Below, one piece after another: positions 46,289-55,524 of a DNA stretch of 64,000 bases (positions are counted from its first letter, which is position 1; every line of letters starts with the position of its first letter). The notes beneath the pieces are model-generated. The model worked only from the letters and a program-made list of their open reading frames with translations. It did no database searches and was not told the origin of the DNA. The stretch is from Pseudomonas massiliensis (GTDB taxonomy: Bacteria; Pseudomonadota; Gammaproteobacteria; Pseudomonadales; Pseudomonadaceae): contig NZ_CCYK01000006.1 in the NCBI RefSeq assembly GCF_000826105.1, positions 558,001-622,000 of the forward strand, read 5' to 3'. Both the position numbers and the translations under genes were made by a program.

Positions 46289-46454
46289 TTGGCAGCTTGA
46301 TGAAAAAGGTTTAAGGTGGCGCCACTGTGCTGCTTTTGTCACCGAGAATTACTGCACGATGTCCAACATCAAGAAGAATTTTCATGCTCTTTGCACTCAG
46401 TTCCGGCCGGGGCTGTTCCCGCGCCGCAGTTAACTTTGTCCAAGGAGACATTCC
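46289..46454 (+). promoter_or_regulatory. Candidate promoter and long leader of the cold-shock gene
   Basis: TTGGCA (46289-46294), 17-base spacer, TAAGGT (46312-46317). The transcript would carry a 5' untranslated region of about 130 bases, a known feature of cold-shock genes with temperature-sensitive leader folding. The box match is moderate. Confidence 0.4.
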
Positions 46455-46664
46455 ATGTCCAATCGTCAAAGCGGTACCGTCAAGTGGTTCAACGACGAGA
46501 AAGGTTACGGCTTCATCACCCCTCAGTCGGGTGACGACCTGTTCGTACACTTCAAGGCCATCCAGGCTGACGGCTTCAAGTCGCTGAAAGAAGGCCAGGC
46601 TGTGACTTTCGTCGCTACCCGCGGCCAGAAAGGCATGCAGGCTGAAGAAGTTCAGATTGCCTGA
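46455..46664 (+). CDS. CspA-family cold-shock protein
   Basis: 69 residues, a single cold-shock domain with RNP1 KGYGFITP and RNP2 LFVHFKAI. Ribosome site GGAGA nine bases before the ATG. Binds single-stranded nucleic acid as an RNA chaperone. Several paralogues exist in Pseudomonas, so the exact name (cspA, capB) is not assigned. A strong terminator follows. Confidence 0.93.
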   Translation: MSNRQSGTVKWFNDEKGYGFITPQSGDDLFVHFKAIQADGFKSLKEGQAVTFVATRGQKGMQAEEVQIA

Positions 46665-46710
46665 ATGACGCCTTGAGCCGGCCCTCGCCTCGGCGAGGCC
46701 TGCTTGGAAG

Positions 46711-46735
46711 AACCCCGCATCGGCGGGGTTTTTTT
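46711..46735 (+). terminator. Rho-independent terminator after the cold-shock gene
   Basis: AACCCCGC, loop ATCG, GCGGGGTT then five more T, 46 bases after the stop codon. Confidence 0.9.
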
Positions 46736-46745
46736 CGTCTGTAGA

Positions 46746-47063
46746 GCGGTAAAGCTGTCAGGATTTGCGGTGCACCTCACAACCCACCCAGGGCCTCGGC
46801 AGCTTCGCTGCCTCCCACCGACCCTGAGCCACGGGGAGCGGTCGTCCGCAAGCGGTAAACGGCTATCAGGAGTTTCGGTGGGAGCCAGCGAAGCTGGCGA
46901 ATCCGTAACCCAAGGCCATTCGGCAGCTTCGCTGCCTCCCACCAGCCCTGAGCCCCGAGATCGGTCGTCCGCAAGCGGTAAACGGCTATCAGGAGTTTCG
47001 GTGGGAGCCAGCGAAGCTGGCGAATCCGTAACCCAAGGCCATTCGGCAGCTTCGCTGCCTCCC
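46746..47063. repeat. REP/BIME block with tandemly duplicated unit of about 123 bp
   Basis: Alternating inverted REP-like palindromes: CAGCTTCGCTGCCTCCCACC (reverse orientation, at about 46800, 46924 and 47047) and GGTGGGAGCCAGCGAAGCTG (forward, at 46878 and 47001). Positions 46839-46940 are repeated without change at 46962-47063. The part 46746-46772 is a diverged copy of the same unit. It fills the space between the csp terminator and the end of apbC. Confidence 0.85.
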
Positions 47064-47082
47064 CAGACCCTAAGGCTCGATA

Positions 47083-48177
47083 TCAGTCATCGGAGACCGT
47101 GATGCTGGGGACCGGCTGCGCCCTGGCGGCTTCCACGGCGATACGCGCACCCACCCGGCGCGCCAGCTCCTGGTACATCAGCGCGATCGGGCTATCAGGC
47201 TCGGCGATGGCGGTTGGGCGACCACTGTCGGCCTGTTCGCGGATTGCCATGGCCAAGGGCAGTGAGGCGAGCAATTCCACGCCATATTGCGCGGCCAGGC
47301 GCGCGCCGCCGCCCTCCCCGAACAGATGCTCGGCATGGCCGCAATTGGAGCACAGGTGCACGGCCATGTTCTCCACGACGCCGAGCACCGGGATCTGTAC
47401 CTTGCGGAACATCTCCACGCCTTTCTTCGCGTCCAGCAGCGCCAGGTCCTGCGGGGTGGTGACGATCACCGAACCGGCCACCGGAACCTTCTGCGCCAGG
47501 GTCAGCTGGATATCGCCCGTGCCGGGCGGCATGTCGATGACCAGGTAGTCCAGGTCATTCCAGGCGGTCTGGTTGATCAGTTGCATCAGCGCTCCGGACA
47601 CCATGGGCCCACGCCACACAACCGGGGTATTGTCGTCGGTCAGGAACGCCATGGACATGACTTCCACGCCGTGCGCCTGCAAGGGCACGAACCACTTCTG
47701 CTCACGCACCTGGGGCCGGGTGCCTTCGGCGATCCCGAACATCACCCCCTGGCTCGGACCGTAGATATCAGCATCGAGTATCCCTACTCGAGCCCCCTCC
47801 CTGGCCAGCGCCAGGGCCAGGTTGGCAGCGGTGGTGGACTTGCCCACGCCGCCCTTGCCCGAGGCCACGGCGATGATGTTCTTCACATTGGCCAGGGCTT
47901 GCACCTGCGCCTGCGCCTTGTACGGCCGCACTTCGGAGCGCACCCGGACGCTGGCCGCCTCGACACTGGCCAGGCCCTGCAAGCCCATCTGCAGGGTCTG
48001 CGCCCAGCCACCACGGAACAGGTCGGCGGCATACCCCAGGCACAGGTCCACTTGGACCTTCCCGCTGTCGATATGTATCGCTTCCACGCAGCCGGCACTG
48101 ACCGGATCCTGCTCGAGATAGGGGTCGGTGTACTGGCGCAGCACGTGTTCAATGGCTGCGCGGGTGACAAGGCTCAT
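47083..48177 (-). CDS. apbC: Mrp/ApbC-type iron-sulfur cluster carrier ATPase
   Basis: 364 residues from ATG 48177 (GGAG seven bases upstream). An N-terminal DUF59-like domain (about 1-90) precedes the deviant Walker A P-loop SGKGGVGKST, the switch DADIYGPSQ and the VDMPPGT-like IDMPPGTGD. The CxxC motif for the bridging cluster is in VHLCSNCGHAEHLFG. It delivers Fe-S clusters to apoproteins. Divergent from metG, the standard pseudomonad arrangement. Confidence 0.93.
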   Translation of the reverse strand: MSLVTRAAIEHVLRQYTDPYLEQDPVSAGCVEAIHIDSGKVQVDLCLGYAADLFRGGWAQTLQMGLQGLASVEAASVRVRSEVRPYKAQAQVQALANVKNIIAVASGKGGVGKSTTAANLALALAREGARVGILDADIYGPSQGVMFGIAEGTRPQVREQKWFVPLQAHGVEVMSMAFLTDDNTPVVWRGPMVSGALMQLINQTAWNDLDYLVIDMPPGTGDIQLTLAQKVPVAGSVIVTTPQDLALLDAKKGVEMFRKVQIPVLGVVENMAVHLCSNCGHAEHLFGEGGGARLAAQYGVELLASLPLAMAIREQADSGRPTAIAEPDSPIALMYQELARRVGARIAVEAARAQPVPSITVSDD

Positions 48178-48304
48178 GACAACTCCAGGGACCAAGGCTT
48201 CGGTGTTTAGCCCGCTATGCTACCCGTTCGGCGAGGCTGATGAAAAAAAAACCGTGGCGCTTTATAGTGGTCGGTCTTCGTTCCACACCAAGTAGCCGAG
48301 CCCC

Positions 48305-50344
48305 ATGTCCGAGCCCCGCAAGATTCTCGTCACCAGCGCCCTGCCCTATGCCAACGGTTCCATCCACCTGGGCCACATGGTCGAGTACATCCAGACCGAC
48401 ATCTGGGTGCGTTTCCAGAAGCTGCGCGGCAACCAATGCATCTATGTATGCGCGGACGACGCCCACGGCTCGGCGATCATGTTGCGCGCGGAAAAGGAAG
48501 GGGTCACCAACGAACAGCTGATCGACACGGTCAAGGCCGAGCACAGCACCGACTTCGCCGATTTCCTGGTTGCGTTCGACAACTTCCACTCCACCCATTC
48601 GCAAGAGAACCGCGAGCTGTCCCGGGAAATCTACCTGCGCCTGCGCGAGGCGGGCCATATCTCCACCCGCTCGGTGACCCAGTACTTCGACCTTGAAAAG
48701 CAGATGTTCCTGGCCGACCGCTTCATCAAGGGCACCTGCCCGAAATGCGGCACGCCGGATCAGTACGGCGACAATTGCGAAAAGTGCGGCGCCACCTATG
48801 ACCCCACTGACCTGAAAGACCCGAAATCGGCGATTTCCGGGGCCACTCCGGTACTGCGCGACTCCAAGCACTTCTTCTTCAAGCTGCCCGACTTCCAGAC
48901 CATGCTCAAGGGTTGGACCCGCAGCGGCACCCTGCAGGAGCCGGTGGCCAACAAGCTGGCCGAATGGCTGGACTCGGGCTTGCAGGAGTGGGACATTTCC
49001 CGCGACGCGCCCTATTTCGGCTTCGAGATCCCGGACGAGCCAGGCAAGTATTTCTATGTCTGGCTGGACGCCCCCATCGGCTACATGGCCAGCTTCAAGA
49101 ACCTCTGCGCCCGCCGGCCGGAGCTGGACTTCGACGCGTTCTGGGCCAAGGATTCCACCGCCGAGCTGTATCACTTCATCGGCAAGGACATCGTCAACTT
49201 CCATGCGCTGTTCTGGCCGGCCATGCTCGAAGGCGCCGGGCTGCGCAAGCCTACCGCCATCAACGTCCACGGCTACCTCACGGTCAACGGCCAGAAGATG
49301 TCCAAATCGCGCGGCACCTTCATCAAGGCACGGACTTACCTGGAGCACCTGTCGCCGGAATACCTGCGCTACTACTATGCATCCAAGCTCGGCCGTGGCG
49401 TCGATGATCTGGACATGAACCTCGAAGACTTCGTGCAAAAGGTCAATTCGGACCTGATCGGCAAGGTCGTCAACATTGCCAGCCGCTGCGCCGGGTTCAT
49501 CCACAAGGGCAACGGTGGTCGACTGGTGAATGGCAACGCCGCGCCGGAGCTGACCGATGCCTTCCTGGCCGCTGCCCCAGGCATCGCCGAGGCGTATGAG
49601 CAGCGCGATTTCGCCAAGGCGATGCGAGAGATCATGGCCCTGGCCGATCGCGCCAACGCCTGGATAGCGGACAAGGCGCCCTGGGCCCTGGCCAAGCAGG
49701 ACGGCAAGCAGGAAGAAGTACAGGCGGTATGCGCGATGGGCGTCAACCTGTTCCGCCTGCTGGTCATTTTCCTCAAGCCGGTACTGCCGAACCTGGCCGC
49801 CGATGCCGAAGCCTTCCTGAATGTCCCTCCGCTGGAATGGGACGATCACAAGACCCTACTGGCGGACCACGGCCTCAACCCCTTCAAGCCATTGATGACC
49901 CGTATCGATCCGGCCCATGTCGAGGCCATGGTGCAAGCCTCACGGGAAAGCCTGGCTCCTGCCACGCCCGCCGCGCCTGCCGGCAATGGCGAGCTGGTGG
50001 CCGACCCGCTGGCCGCGGAGATCGATTTCGACGCCTTCGCCGCGATGGACCTGCGGGTGGCCCGGATCATCAGGGCCGAGGCTGTGGAAGGCGCTGACAA
50101 GTTGCTGCGCCTGACCCTGGACCTGGGCGACGAGCAACGCAATGTTTTCTCCGGCATCAAGAGCGCCTATCCCGACCCCGCCGCGCTGGAAGGTCGGCTG
50201 ACCATGATGATCGCCAACCTCAAGCCACGAAAGATGCGTTTCGGCGTATCCGAGGGCATGGTCCTGGCCGCCGGGCCCGGTGGTTCGGAGATCTTCCTCC
50301 TCAGCCCGGACGCGGGCGCTCGTCCAGGCCAGCGTATCAAGTAA
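48305..50344 (+). CDS. metG: Methionyl-tRNA synthetase
   Basis: 679 residues, long bacterial form. HIGH-type motif [11 protein letters not shown], zinc knuckle [23 protein letters not shown] in [12 protein letters not shown], anticodon-binding helices, and a C-terminal tRNA-binding domain (residues about 575-679, [11 protein letters not shown]). It charges tRNA-Met in the cytosol. A -10-like TATAGT lies at 48263-48268. The dimerising C-terminal domain is complete. Confidence 0.97.
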   Translation: MSEPRKILVTSALPYANGSIHLGHMVEYIQTDIWVRFQKLRGNQCIYVCADDAHGSAIMLRAEKEGVTNEQLIDTVKAEHSTDFADFLVAFDNFHSTHSQENRELSREIYLRLREAGHISTRSVTQYFDLEKQMFLADRFIKGTCPKCGTPDQYGDNCEKCGATYDPTDLKDPKSAISGATPVLRDSKHFFFKLPDFQTMLKGWTRSGTLQEPVANKLAEWLDSGLQEWDISRDAPYFGFEIPDEPGKYFYVWLDAPIGYMASFKNLCARRPELDFDAFWAKDSTAELYHFIGKDIVNFHALFWPAMLEGAGLRKPTAINVHGYLTVNGQKMSKSRGTFIKARTYLEHLSPEYLRYYYASKLGRGVDDLDMNLEDFVQKVNSDLIGKVVNIASRCAGFIHKGNGGRLVNGNAAPELTDAFLAAAPGIAEAYEQRDFAKAMREIMALADRANAWIADKAPWALAKQDGKQEEVQAVCAMGVNLFRLLVIFLKPVLPNLAADAEAFLNVPPLEWDDHKTLLADHGLNPFKPLMTRIDPAHVEAMVQASRESLAPATPAAPAGNGELVADPLAAEIDFDAFAAMDLRVARIIRAEAVEGADKLLRLTLDLGDEQRNVFSGIKSAYPDPAALEGRLTMMIANLKPRKMRFGVSEGMVLAAGPGGSEIFLLSPDAGARPGQRIK

Positions 50345-50469
50345 GGCGGCTACGGCCGCGCAATCTCGTCAGGCCGTCCAGGCCCGGGCGCTCGAAGCCC
50401 GGGTCAGGGCCTGGAGGTGACTTGAGCCAGCGCGGCAGGGTTCGCCGGCCTTTCACCAGGAGCATCACC

Positions 50470-51108
50470 ATGAACGCAGCCAAGCGTCTCGAAATCTTCC
50501 GCCGCTTCCACGAAGACAATCCGGAGCCGAAGACAGAGCTGGTCTACAGCAACGCCTTCGAATTGCTCATCGCGGTAATCCTTTCCGCTCAGTCCACGGA
50601 TGTGGGTGTCAACAAGGCCACGGCCAGGCTTTTTCCGGTGGCGAACACTCCGCAAGCCATCCTTGCGCTCGGGGTGGAAGGCCTATCGGAATACATCAAG
50701 ACCATTGGACTCTACAACAGCAAGGCAAAGAACGTCATTGAGACCTGTCGCCGTCTCGTAGAGCAGCATGGCGGGGTGGTCCCGCAAACCCGTGAAGCAC
50801 TCGAGGCGTTGCCAGGGGTGGGACGCAAAACCGCCAATGTGGTGCTCAACACCGCGTTTCGACAGCTCACCATGGCCGTAGACACCCACATCTTCAGGGT
50901 CAGCAACCGTACCCGCATCGCTCCAGGCAAGAATGTCGTCGAAGTTGAAAAGGGGTTGCTGAAGCATATACCCAAGCCCTATCTGCTCGACGCTCACCAT
51001 TGGCTTATCCTTCACGGTCGCTACGTATGCCAGGCTCGCAAACCTCGCTGTGGCAGTTGCCGTATCGAAGACCTTTGCGAGTATGAGGCCAAGACCTCGG
51101 ACGATTGA
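50470..51108 (+). CDS. nth: Endonuclease III
   Basis: 212 residues from ATG 50470 (AGGAG upstream). Helix-hairpin-helix with catalytic Lys in LPGVGRKTANVVL and Asp in AVDTHIFRV; the [4Fe-4S] motif is CQARKPRCGSCRIEDLC. It removes oxidised pyrimidines and cleaves at AP sites in base excision repair. It follows metG after 125 bases; the rsx/rnf genes that lie just upstream of nth in P. aeruginosa are not here. Confidence 0.95.
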   Translation: MNAAKRLEIFRRFHEDNPEPKTELVYSNAFELLIAVILSAQSTDVGVNKATARLFPVANTPQAILALGVEGLSEYIKTIGLYNSKAKNVIETCRRLVEQHGGVVPQTREALEALPGVGRKTANVVLNTAFRQLTMAVDTHIFRVSNRTRIAPGKNVVEVEKGLLKHIPKPYLLDAHHWLILHGRYVCQARKPRCGSCRIEDLCEYEAKTSDD

Positions 51109-51225
51109 AGAAGCGTAACGGCTTTATTTGCCTGATTGAAAAAATCTCTTTTACCGCTCTGGGATTTGCCGATATAAGGTGCGCGAAGAGCACCCCGTGG
51201 AGGCCCTGGTGGCCGGAGTGGATGA

Positions 51226-51405
51226 ATGACGACCGAGAAAGAAGAACTGGAAGTGGACGAGGATTTTGCCCCGATCGAGGGTGATGAGGTCGAGCCCGTG
51301 ATCGAGGTGACCAAAAGCAACCTGAGCAAGCGACGCACCATCGACAATCTCCTGGAGGAGCGTCGATTGCAAAAGCAGTTGGCGGACTATGACTTTGATT
51401 TGTAG
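51226..51405 (+). CDS. PA3496-family small acidic protein
   Basis: 59 residues from ATG 51226 (GGAGT upstream). The acidic N-terminus (TTEKEELEVDEDFAP) is followed by a basic segment and an end RRTIDNLLEERRLQKQL plus ADYDFDL, matching the small family named after PA3496, which also follows nth in P. aeruginosa; some databases call it putative envelope integrity protein. The stop codon TAG lies inside the first unit of a 10-bp tandem repeat. Candidate promoter TTTTAC-N18-TATAAG at 51149-51178. Confidence 0.7.
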   Translation: MTTEKEELEVDEDFAPIEGDEVEPVIEVTKSNLSKRRTIDNLLEERRLQKQLADYDFDL

Positions 51406-51470
51406 GTTCCGGTAGGTCCCGGTAGGTTCCGGTAGGTCCCGGTAGGTCCCAGTAGGCCCCCGTAGGACCA
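51401..51470 (+). repeat. Seven tandem copies of a 10-bp unit
   Basis: Consensus GGTAGGTYCC repeated in strict 10-base steps from 51401 to 51470; copies 2-5 are nearly perfect, copies 1, 6 and 7 have two or more changes. The first copy contains the stop codon of the PA3496-like gene. Confidence 0.9.
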
Positions 51471-51529
51471 AAGAATCCGGCCATAGCGCAAAGCGCCAAC
51501 TGGCTGACTTGCGATACCGGGTATTCCTC

Positions 51530-52159
51530 TCAGATGATGCCGTTACGCTGGGCAACCTCGACCAGGTCTACCAGCGACTTGGCATTGAGCTTGGCCAACA
51601 AGCGGGTCTTGTACGTACTCACCGTCTTGTTGCTGAGAAGCATTTCCTCGGCGATCTGCTTGTTCGTTCGACCCAGCGCAAGCTGCTGTAACACCATCAT
51701 CTCGCGGCTGGACAACCGTTCCACCAGCTCCCTTTCGCTGACATTGCCCATATGGGAGCGAACAGGATGCAGTGCCTGGTTGGGAAAGTAACTGTAGCCG
51801 GAAAGTACCGCCTTGATGGCACTGAGTAACTCCGTCAGATCCTGCTGCTTGCATACATATCCCGCTGCACCGGCCTGCATGCAGCGCATGGAAAAGTGGC
51901 CGGGCGCCTGGGACGTCAATACCAGCACGCGCATCTGGGCAATGGACCCCGCGGTCAGCCGGGCGATGACCTCGAGGCCGTCCAGCTTGGGAATGCCGAT
52001 GTCAAGGATGACAATATCGGGCGTGGATTCGCGGGCCAGCTGCAGCGCATCCGCGCCGTTGTCGGTTTCGCCGACCACATCATAACCATGGCGCTCCATC
52101 AGCATACGTACCGCCAGGCGTATCACGGGATGATCATCCACGATGAGCACTTTGTTCAT
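51530..52159 (-). CDS. Response regulator, receiver plus LuxR-type HTH
   Basis: 209 residues. The receiver shows the acidic pair VDDHP, the phospho-acceptor in DIVILDIGIPKLDG and the Thr/Lys switch (VLVLTSQA, GYVCKQQD). The C-terminal LuxR helix-turn-helix is LSSREMMVLQQLALGRTNKQ with LSNKTVSTYKTRLLAKL. It resembles the BvgA/EvgA/RocA group, usually paired with an unorthodox sensor kinase; no kinase gene is adjacent, so it is an orphan here and partners must be elsewhere. Confidence 0.92.
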   Translation of the reverse strand: MNKVLIVDDHPVIRLAVRMLMERHGYDVVGETDNGADALQLARESTPDIVILDIGIPKLDGLEVIARLTAGSIAQMRVLVLTSQAPGHFSMRCMQAGAAGYVCKQQDLTELLSAIKAVLSGYSYFPNQALHPVRSHMGNVSERELVERLSSREMMVLQQLALGRTNKQIAEEMLLSNKTVSTYKTRLLAKLNAKSLVDLVEVAQRNGII

Positions 52160-52541
52160 GAGCTAATCCGATTGTTGCTATTTATTGTAGAGCGAGGAAC
52201 ATAGCCCAGTTTCCGGCGGCAGGTGTTACCGGAGTTCCAGGTAAGTGCAGACTAAGATTCTCCTTACATATCTGAGTGAAATATCCTACAAACCTCCTCG
52301 GGCAGCTGAGCAAGCATTGCCTTAATGCAACAGATCGAACGAACGTTACACGCCTGAGACTTTAACATCAAATACAAGTAACCCTCCTTGGCTCGCCAAC
52401 CTGTTACAGATTCTTCCTTCGGAAACAGGCGTTTAACTTCGTTCAGACGCGCGCCAGCGTTATCTAGTGCCGTGGTCGGAGGCCATCCTCCTAGGCTCTG
52501 GACGGACACCGTTCAAGTCGTGCGTGCGACGAGGAGTGAAC
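52160..52541. other. AT-richer intergenic region; no confident gene
   Basis: 382 bases, lower in GC than the surroundings. An 81-codon frame on the minus strand (52264-52509, GTG start) has no ribosome site and an unlike codon usage, so I do not call it. The region probably carries promoters for the response regulator (leftward) and the membrane protein (rightward). Confidence 0.4.
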
Positions 52542-53051
52542 ATGAGCATTAGTCACCGCTCAATCAATAATCCACTGGCCCTGATCGCCGTCCTGGCGGC
52601 GACCACGGAAGCTTCAGCCCTGGCCAGCCTGCCCCTGCTGGACCCTAAAAACCAATCAGTGTTTGTCTGGTTTTTGGTGGGCTTCCCGCCGTTCCTGACG
52701 GCGTTGTTCTTCATTACCTTGAACTTCAACCGGCAAGCCTTCTCTGTCCAGAAAGGTCGAGAGCGGCGCTGCCGTCCGGCTCGCCAGACGCTGTCGCAAG
52801 CCACGCGCGTCGACGCTGGAACGCCTGCCCCGAAGCCCGAAGAGCAACTGGCCGCCTCGCCGGATCCATGTGCCATGCTATCAAGGGCAACGGCACTCGG
52901 CGCTCACTGCCATGTGCTGGATTATCCGCCGGCCCAGGGAGCAGGCCGCTTCGAAGATCAGATCCAGGCCTGGGCCGAGCACACCCGGACCCTATGTCAT
53001 AGCGAAGGCGGGCCCGCGACCCATGTGCTGCTGGTACGACGCAAGACTTGA
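52542..53051 (+). CDS. Membrane-associated hypothetical protein
   Basis: 169 residues from ATG 52542 (GAGGAG upstream). Two hydrophobic segments occur near the start (NPLALIAVLAATTEASALAS and VFVWFLVGFPPFLTALFFI), then a cytoplasmic basic and low-complexity linker, and a C-terminal soluble part (DQIQAWAEHTRTLCHSEGG). A related two-helix start (NPLALIAVL...EASAL) is common in Pseudomonas proteins of unknown function (recalled, not checked). Converges with argG; stop is 136 bases from the argG stop. Confidence 0.6.
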   Translation: MSISHRSINNPLALIAVLAATTEASALASLPLLDPKNQSVFVWFLVGFPPFLTALFFITLNFNRQAFSVQKGRERRCRPARQTLSQATRVDAGTPAPKPEEQLAASPDPCAMLSRATALGAHCHVLDYPPAQGAGRFEDQIQAWAEHTRTLCHSEGGPATHVLLVRRKT

Positions 53052-53124
53052 GTCCGCGGGGAGCGCCTAAAGGCGATGCAGGCCGCACCCGATGCTGCAC
53101 TGCCCCCCGCAGGCTTCTCGGACG

Positions 53125-53153
53125 TAAAAAAACCGCGGCGCTCGCCGCGGTTT
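53125..53153 (-). terminator. Rho-independent terminator of argG
   Basis: On the minus strand AAACCGCGGC, loop GAGC, GCCGCGGTTT (10 bp) extending into a run of seven T in total, 35 bases after the argG stop. Confidence 0.9.
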
Positions 53154-53187
53154 AGTTCGACAGGACTGTCGCCTTATCAGGACGCGA

Positions 53188-54405
53188 TCACCCCAGCTGC
53201 CGCCCCTTGTTGGCGGCAATACGCATCCGCAATGCATTGAGCTTGATGAAGCCTGCGGCATCGGCCTGGTTATAGGCGCCGCCGTCTTCTTCGAAGGTGG
53301 CGATGGTCGCGTCGAACAGCGAATCGTCGGACTTGCGCCCCACTACGATCACGTTGCCCTTGTACAGCTTCAGGCGCACCACTCCATTAACGTGAACCTG
53401 GGAAGCGTCGATCATTTGTTGCAACATCAGGCGCTCCGGGCTCCACCAGTAGCCGGTGTAGATCAGGCTGGCGTAGCGTGGCATCAGTTCGTCTTTCAGA
53501 TGCGCAACTTCGCGGTCCAGGGTGATGGATTCGATGGCACGGTGAGCCTTGAGCATGATGGTGCCGCCGGGAGTTTCGTAGCAGCCCCGGGACTTCATGC
53601 CTACATAGCGGTTTTCCACGATATCGAGACGACCGATGCCATTCTCGCCGCCGATGCGGTTGAGCTCGGCCAGGACGTTGGCCGGAGTCATTTCCAGACC
53701 GTCGATGGCGACGATGTCCCCGTTACGGTAGGTAAGCTCGATATAGCGAGGCGTGTCCGGCGCCTTTTCCGGCGAAACCGTCCAGCGCCACATGTCTTCT
53801 TCATGCTCGGTCCAGGTATCTTCGAGCACGCCACCCTCGTAGGAGATGTGCAGCAGATTGGCGTCCATGGAATAGGGCGATTTCTTCTTGCCGTGGCGCT
53901 CGATGGGAATGCCATGCTTCTCGGCATAGTCCATGAGTTTCTCGCGGGAGAGCAGGTCCCATTCCCGCCAGGGAGCGATCACCTTGACGCCGGGCTTGAG
54001 CGCGTAGGCGCCGAGTTCGAAGCGCACCTGGTCATTACCTTTGCCGGTAGCGCCGTGGCTGATGGCGTCGGCACCGGTTTCATTGGCGATCTCGATCAGC
54101 CTTTTGGCGATCAGCGGCCGGGCGATGGACGTACCCAACAGGTACTCGCCTTCATACACGGTGTTGGCGCGGAACATGGGGAATACGAAATCACGGACGA
54201 ATTCTTCGCGAAGGTCGTCGATATAGACTTCCTTGACGCCCATGGCCTGGGCCTTGGCGCGCGCCGGTTCTACTTCCTCGCCCTGGCCCAGGTCAGCGGT
54301 GAAGGTCACCACTTCGCAATTGTAGGTATCCTGCAGCCACTTGAGGATCACCGAGGTGTCCAGGCCGCCGGAATATGCCAGAACGACCTTTTTTACGTCC
54401 GCCAT
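53188..54405 (-). CDS. argG: Argininosuccinate synthase
   Basis: 405 residues. ATP-binding P-loop [12 protein letters not shown] at the N-terminus, citrulline/aspartate sites in [15 protein letters not shown] and [12 protein letters not shown], and the C-terminal swapped helix. It joins citrulline and aspartate in arginine synthesis; argF, which supplies citrulline, is at 59.7 kb. Ribosome site GGAG. Its promoter carries two ArgR half-sites (54459-54500). motY lies immediately upstream on the same strand. Confidence 0.97.
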   Translation of the reverse strand: MADVKKVVLAYSGGLDTSVILKWLQDTYNCEVVTFTADLGQGEEVEPARAKAQAMGVKEVYIDDLREEFVRDFVFPMFRANTVYEGEYLLGTSIARPLIAKRLIEIANETGADAISHGATGKGNDQVRFELGAYALKPGVKVIAPWREWDLLSREKLMDYAEKHGIPIERHGKKKSPYSMDANLLHISYEGGVLEDTWTEHEEDMWRWTVSPEKAPDTPRYIELTYRNGDIVAIDGLEMTPANVLAELNRIGGENGIGRLDIVENRYVGMKSRGCYETPGGTIMLKAHRAIESITLDREVAHLKDELMPRYASLIYTGYWWSPERLMLQQMIDASQVHVNGVVRLKLYKGNVIVVGRKSDDSLFDATIATFEEDGGAYNQADAAGFIKLNALRMRIAANKGRQLG

Positions 54406-54439
54406 GCCATCACTCCACGGGTTTTACTGAAAGCCGCAG

Positions 54440-54500
54440 ATTCTAACGCCGCCCAGCGAGGATTTACAGTAGCGCGACAACCACTGTCCGTGAAGCGACA
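54440..54500 (-). promoter_or_regulatory. argG promoter with tandem ArgR half-sites
   Basis: On the minus strand two TGTCGC hexamers begin exactly 21 bases apart (54500-54495 and 54479-54474). The second is followed by N8 and AA, a full match to the pseudomonad ArgR half-site TGTCGC-N8-AA-N5; the first has CA instead of AA. The promoter boxes are TGTAAA (54468-54463), 17 bases, TAGAAT (54445-54440), so the second half-site covers the -35 and binding should repress. Confidence 0.8.
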
Positions 54501-54504
54501 GTTT

Positions 54505-55524
54505 TCAGCCCTCCTTTTTGCCTGGCGTCGGGCTTGCGGCCGGAGCGGCAACCGGTGCTGACGGTGGCGTAGCCGCCGGGGCCGGGCCAGGCGCGGCGGT
54601 ACTGGCAGCGGAAGCGGACGGCTCAGAGGTAACCTGTTGAGCCTCTGGCGCGGGGCTGCCGGGGCGGCGATCCAGCTCCACGTTCACCCGGCGATTGCGG
54701 GCACGATTGGCCGCGGATGTATTGGGCACCACTGGATACTGCTCCCCATGGAAGCGAACTTCGATCTGGTTTTCCGGAACACCGCGAGCCTTGAGATAGT
54801 CCGCTACGGCCAACGCGCGTCGGCGTGACAGTTCCCTGTTGGTCAGACGATTGCCGCTGTTGTCAGAGTGTCCGTCCAGTTCGATATGGTTCACGGTAGG
54901 ATCTGCCTTCATGAAGGCCAACAGGGCATCCAAGCGAGCCTTCGCCGCGCTGCTCAGGTCCATGCCCGCGCCGGGGAATGGAATCTGGCTCAGACGCGCC
55001 TGGTCGTAGTTCATCGGCAGCAGCCTGGCCGCGCAGGCCTGATACTCGGCCCAGGCCTTGTTGAAGTTGATTGGCAGTACACGCACTTCCAGGCCTCGCC
55101 CGGTCTCGCTCGACACGGTGCGCACAACGCTACTGCGGCCTTCCAGGAGACCGCCGAGCAAGCCGCTGGCCTGCCCTTGGCTCGAGATCATCACTACTGG
55201 CCCCGCGCCCAGGCGGACCGCGCCGAGGCTGACATCCGCGCGGCCTGGCTGCCAGGGCGCGGCGGCGGCATACAGGTTGGCGCTGCCGGTTCCGAGCGCG
55301 GCGCCAGGCGCCGTAAGCCGAAACACCGGCTTTTCCCCGGCGCGGCGCACGAACTGGCCTTCCCCGAAATTCGCAATTGGCTGGCTCAGGCGGCATTCGA
55401 AGACGTCACCCTCTACCTTCCACTGCACGGCCTCCAGTGGCGTCTGAAAAGTGAGCGCCATGGCCGGCAGCGCAGCCAGACTGCAGGCAACCAATGAAAG
55501 ACAGGCAAGATAACGAAGGCCCAC
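54505..55524 (-). CDS. motY: Flagellar motor-associated OmpA-like protein MotY
   Basis: 339 residues from GTG 55524 (GGAG upstream). Signal peptide (LACLSLVACSLAALPAMA), an N-terminal MotY-specific domain, then an OmpA-type peptidoglycan-binding domain (IELDGHSDNSGNRLTNRELS, NRARNRRVNVELDRR). It forms the T-ring that anchors MotAB/MotCD stators in Pseudomonas. About 52 residues of Pro/Ala/Ser-rich tail extend past the domain, longer than in the P. aeruginosa protein as recalled. Longer starts upstream are possible but have no ribosome site. Confidence 0.9.
   Translation of the reverse strand: MGLRYLACLSLVACSLAALPAMALTFQTPLEAVQWKVEGDVFECRLSQPIANFGEGQFVRRAGEKPVFRLTAPGAALGTGSANLYAAAAPWQPGRADVSLGAVRLGAGPVVMISSQGQASGLLGGLLEGRSSVVRTVSSETGRGLEVRVLPINFNKAWAEYQACAARLLPMNYDQARLSQIPFPGAGMDLSSAAKARLDALLAFMKADPTVNHIELDGHSDNSGNRLTNRELSRRRALAVADYLKARGVPENQIEVRFHGEQYPVVPNTSAANRARNRRVNVELDRRPGSPAPEAQQVTSEPSASAASTAAPGPAPAATPPSAPVAAPAASPTPGKKEG

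Noticed and set aside
46746..47063. Repeats considered as a CRISPR array
   Set aside because: The units are about 123 bp, nearly identical along their whole length including the spaces, and consist of inverted REP palindromes; no cas genes nearby.
46704..47102. 132-codon open frame with repeated SGKRLSGVSVGASEAGESV
   Set aside because: The repetition comes from the duplicated REP/BIME DNA; it starts inside a terminator and has no ribosome site.
51401..51470. 10-bp repeats considered as an origin iteron or CRISPR
   Set aside because: No replication protein gene, no DnaA boxes, no spacers; units are contiguous and GC-rich.
51005..51499. Minus-strand frame with repeated Pro-Thr-Gly-Thr-Tyr motif
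   Set aside because: It is the translation of the 10-bp repeat and runs antisense through nth and the PA3496-like gene.
52264..52509. 81-codon minus-strand frame with GTG start
   Set aside because: No ribosome site, atypical composition and no recognisable family; region is probably regulatory.
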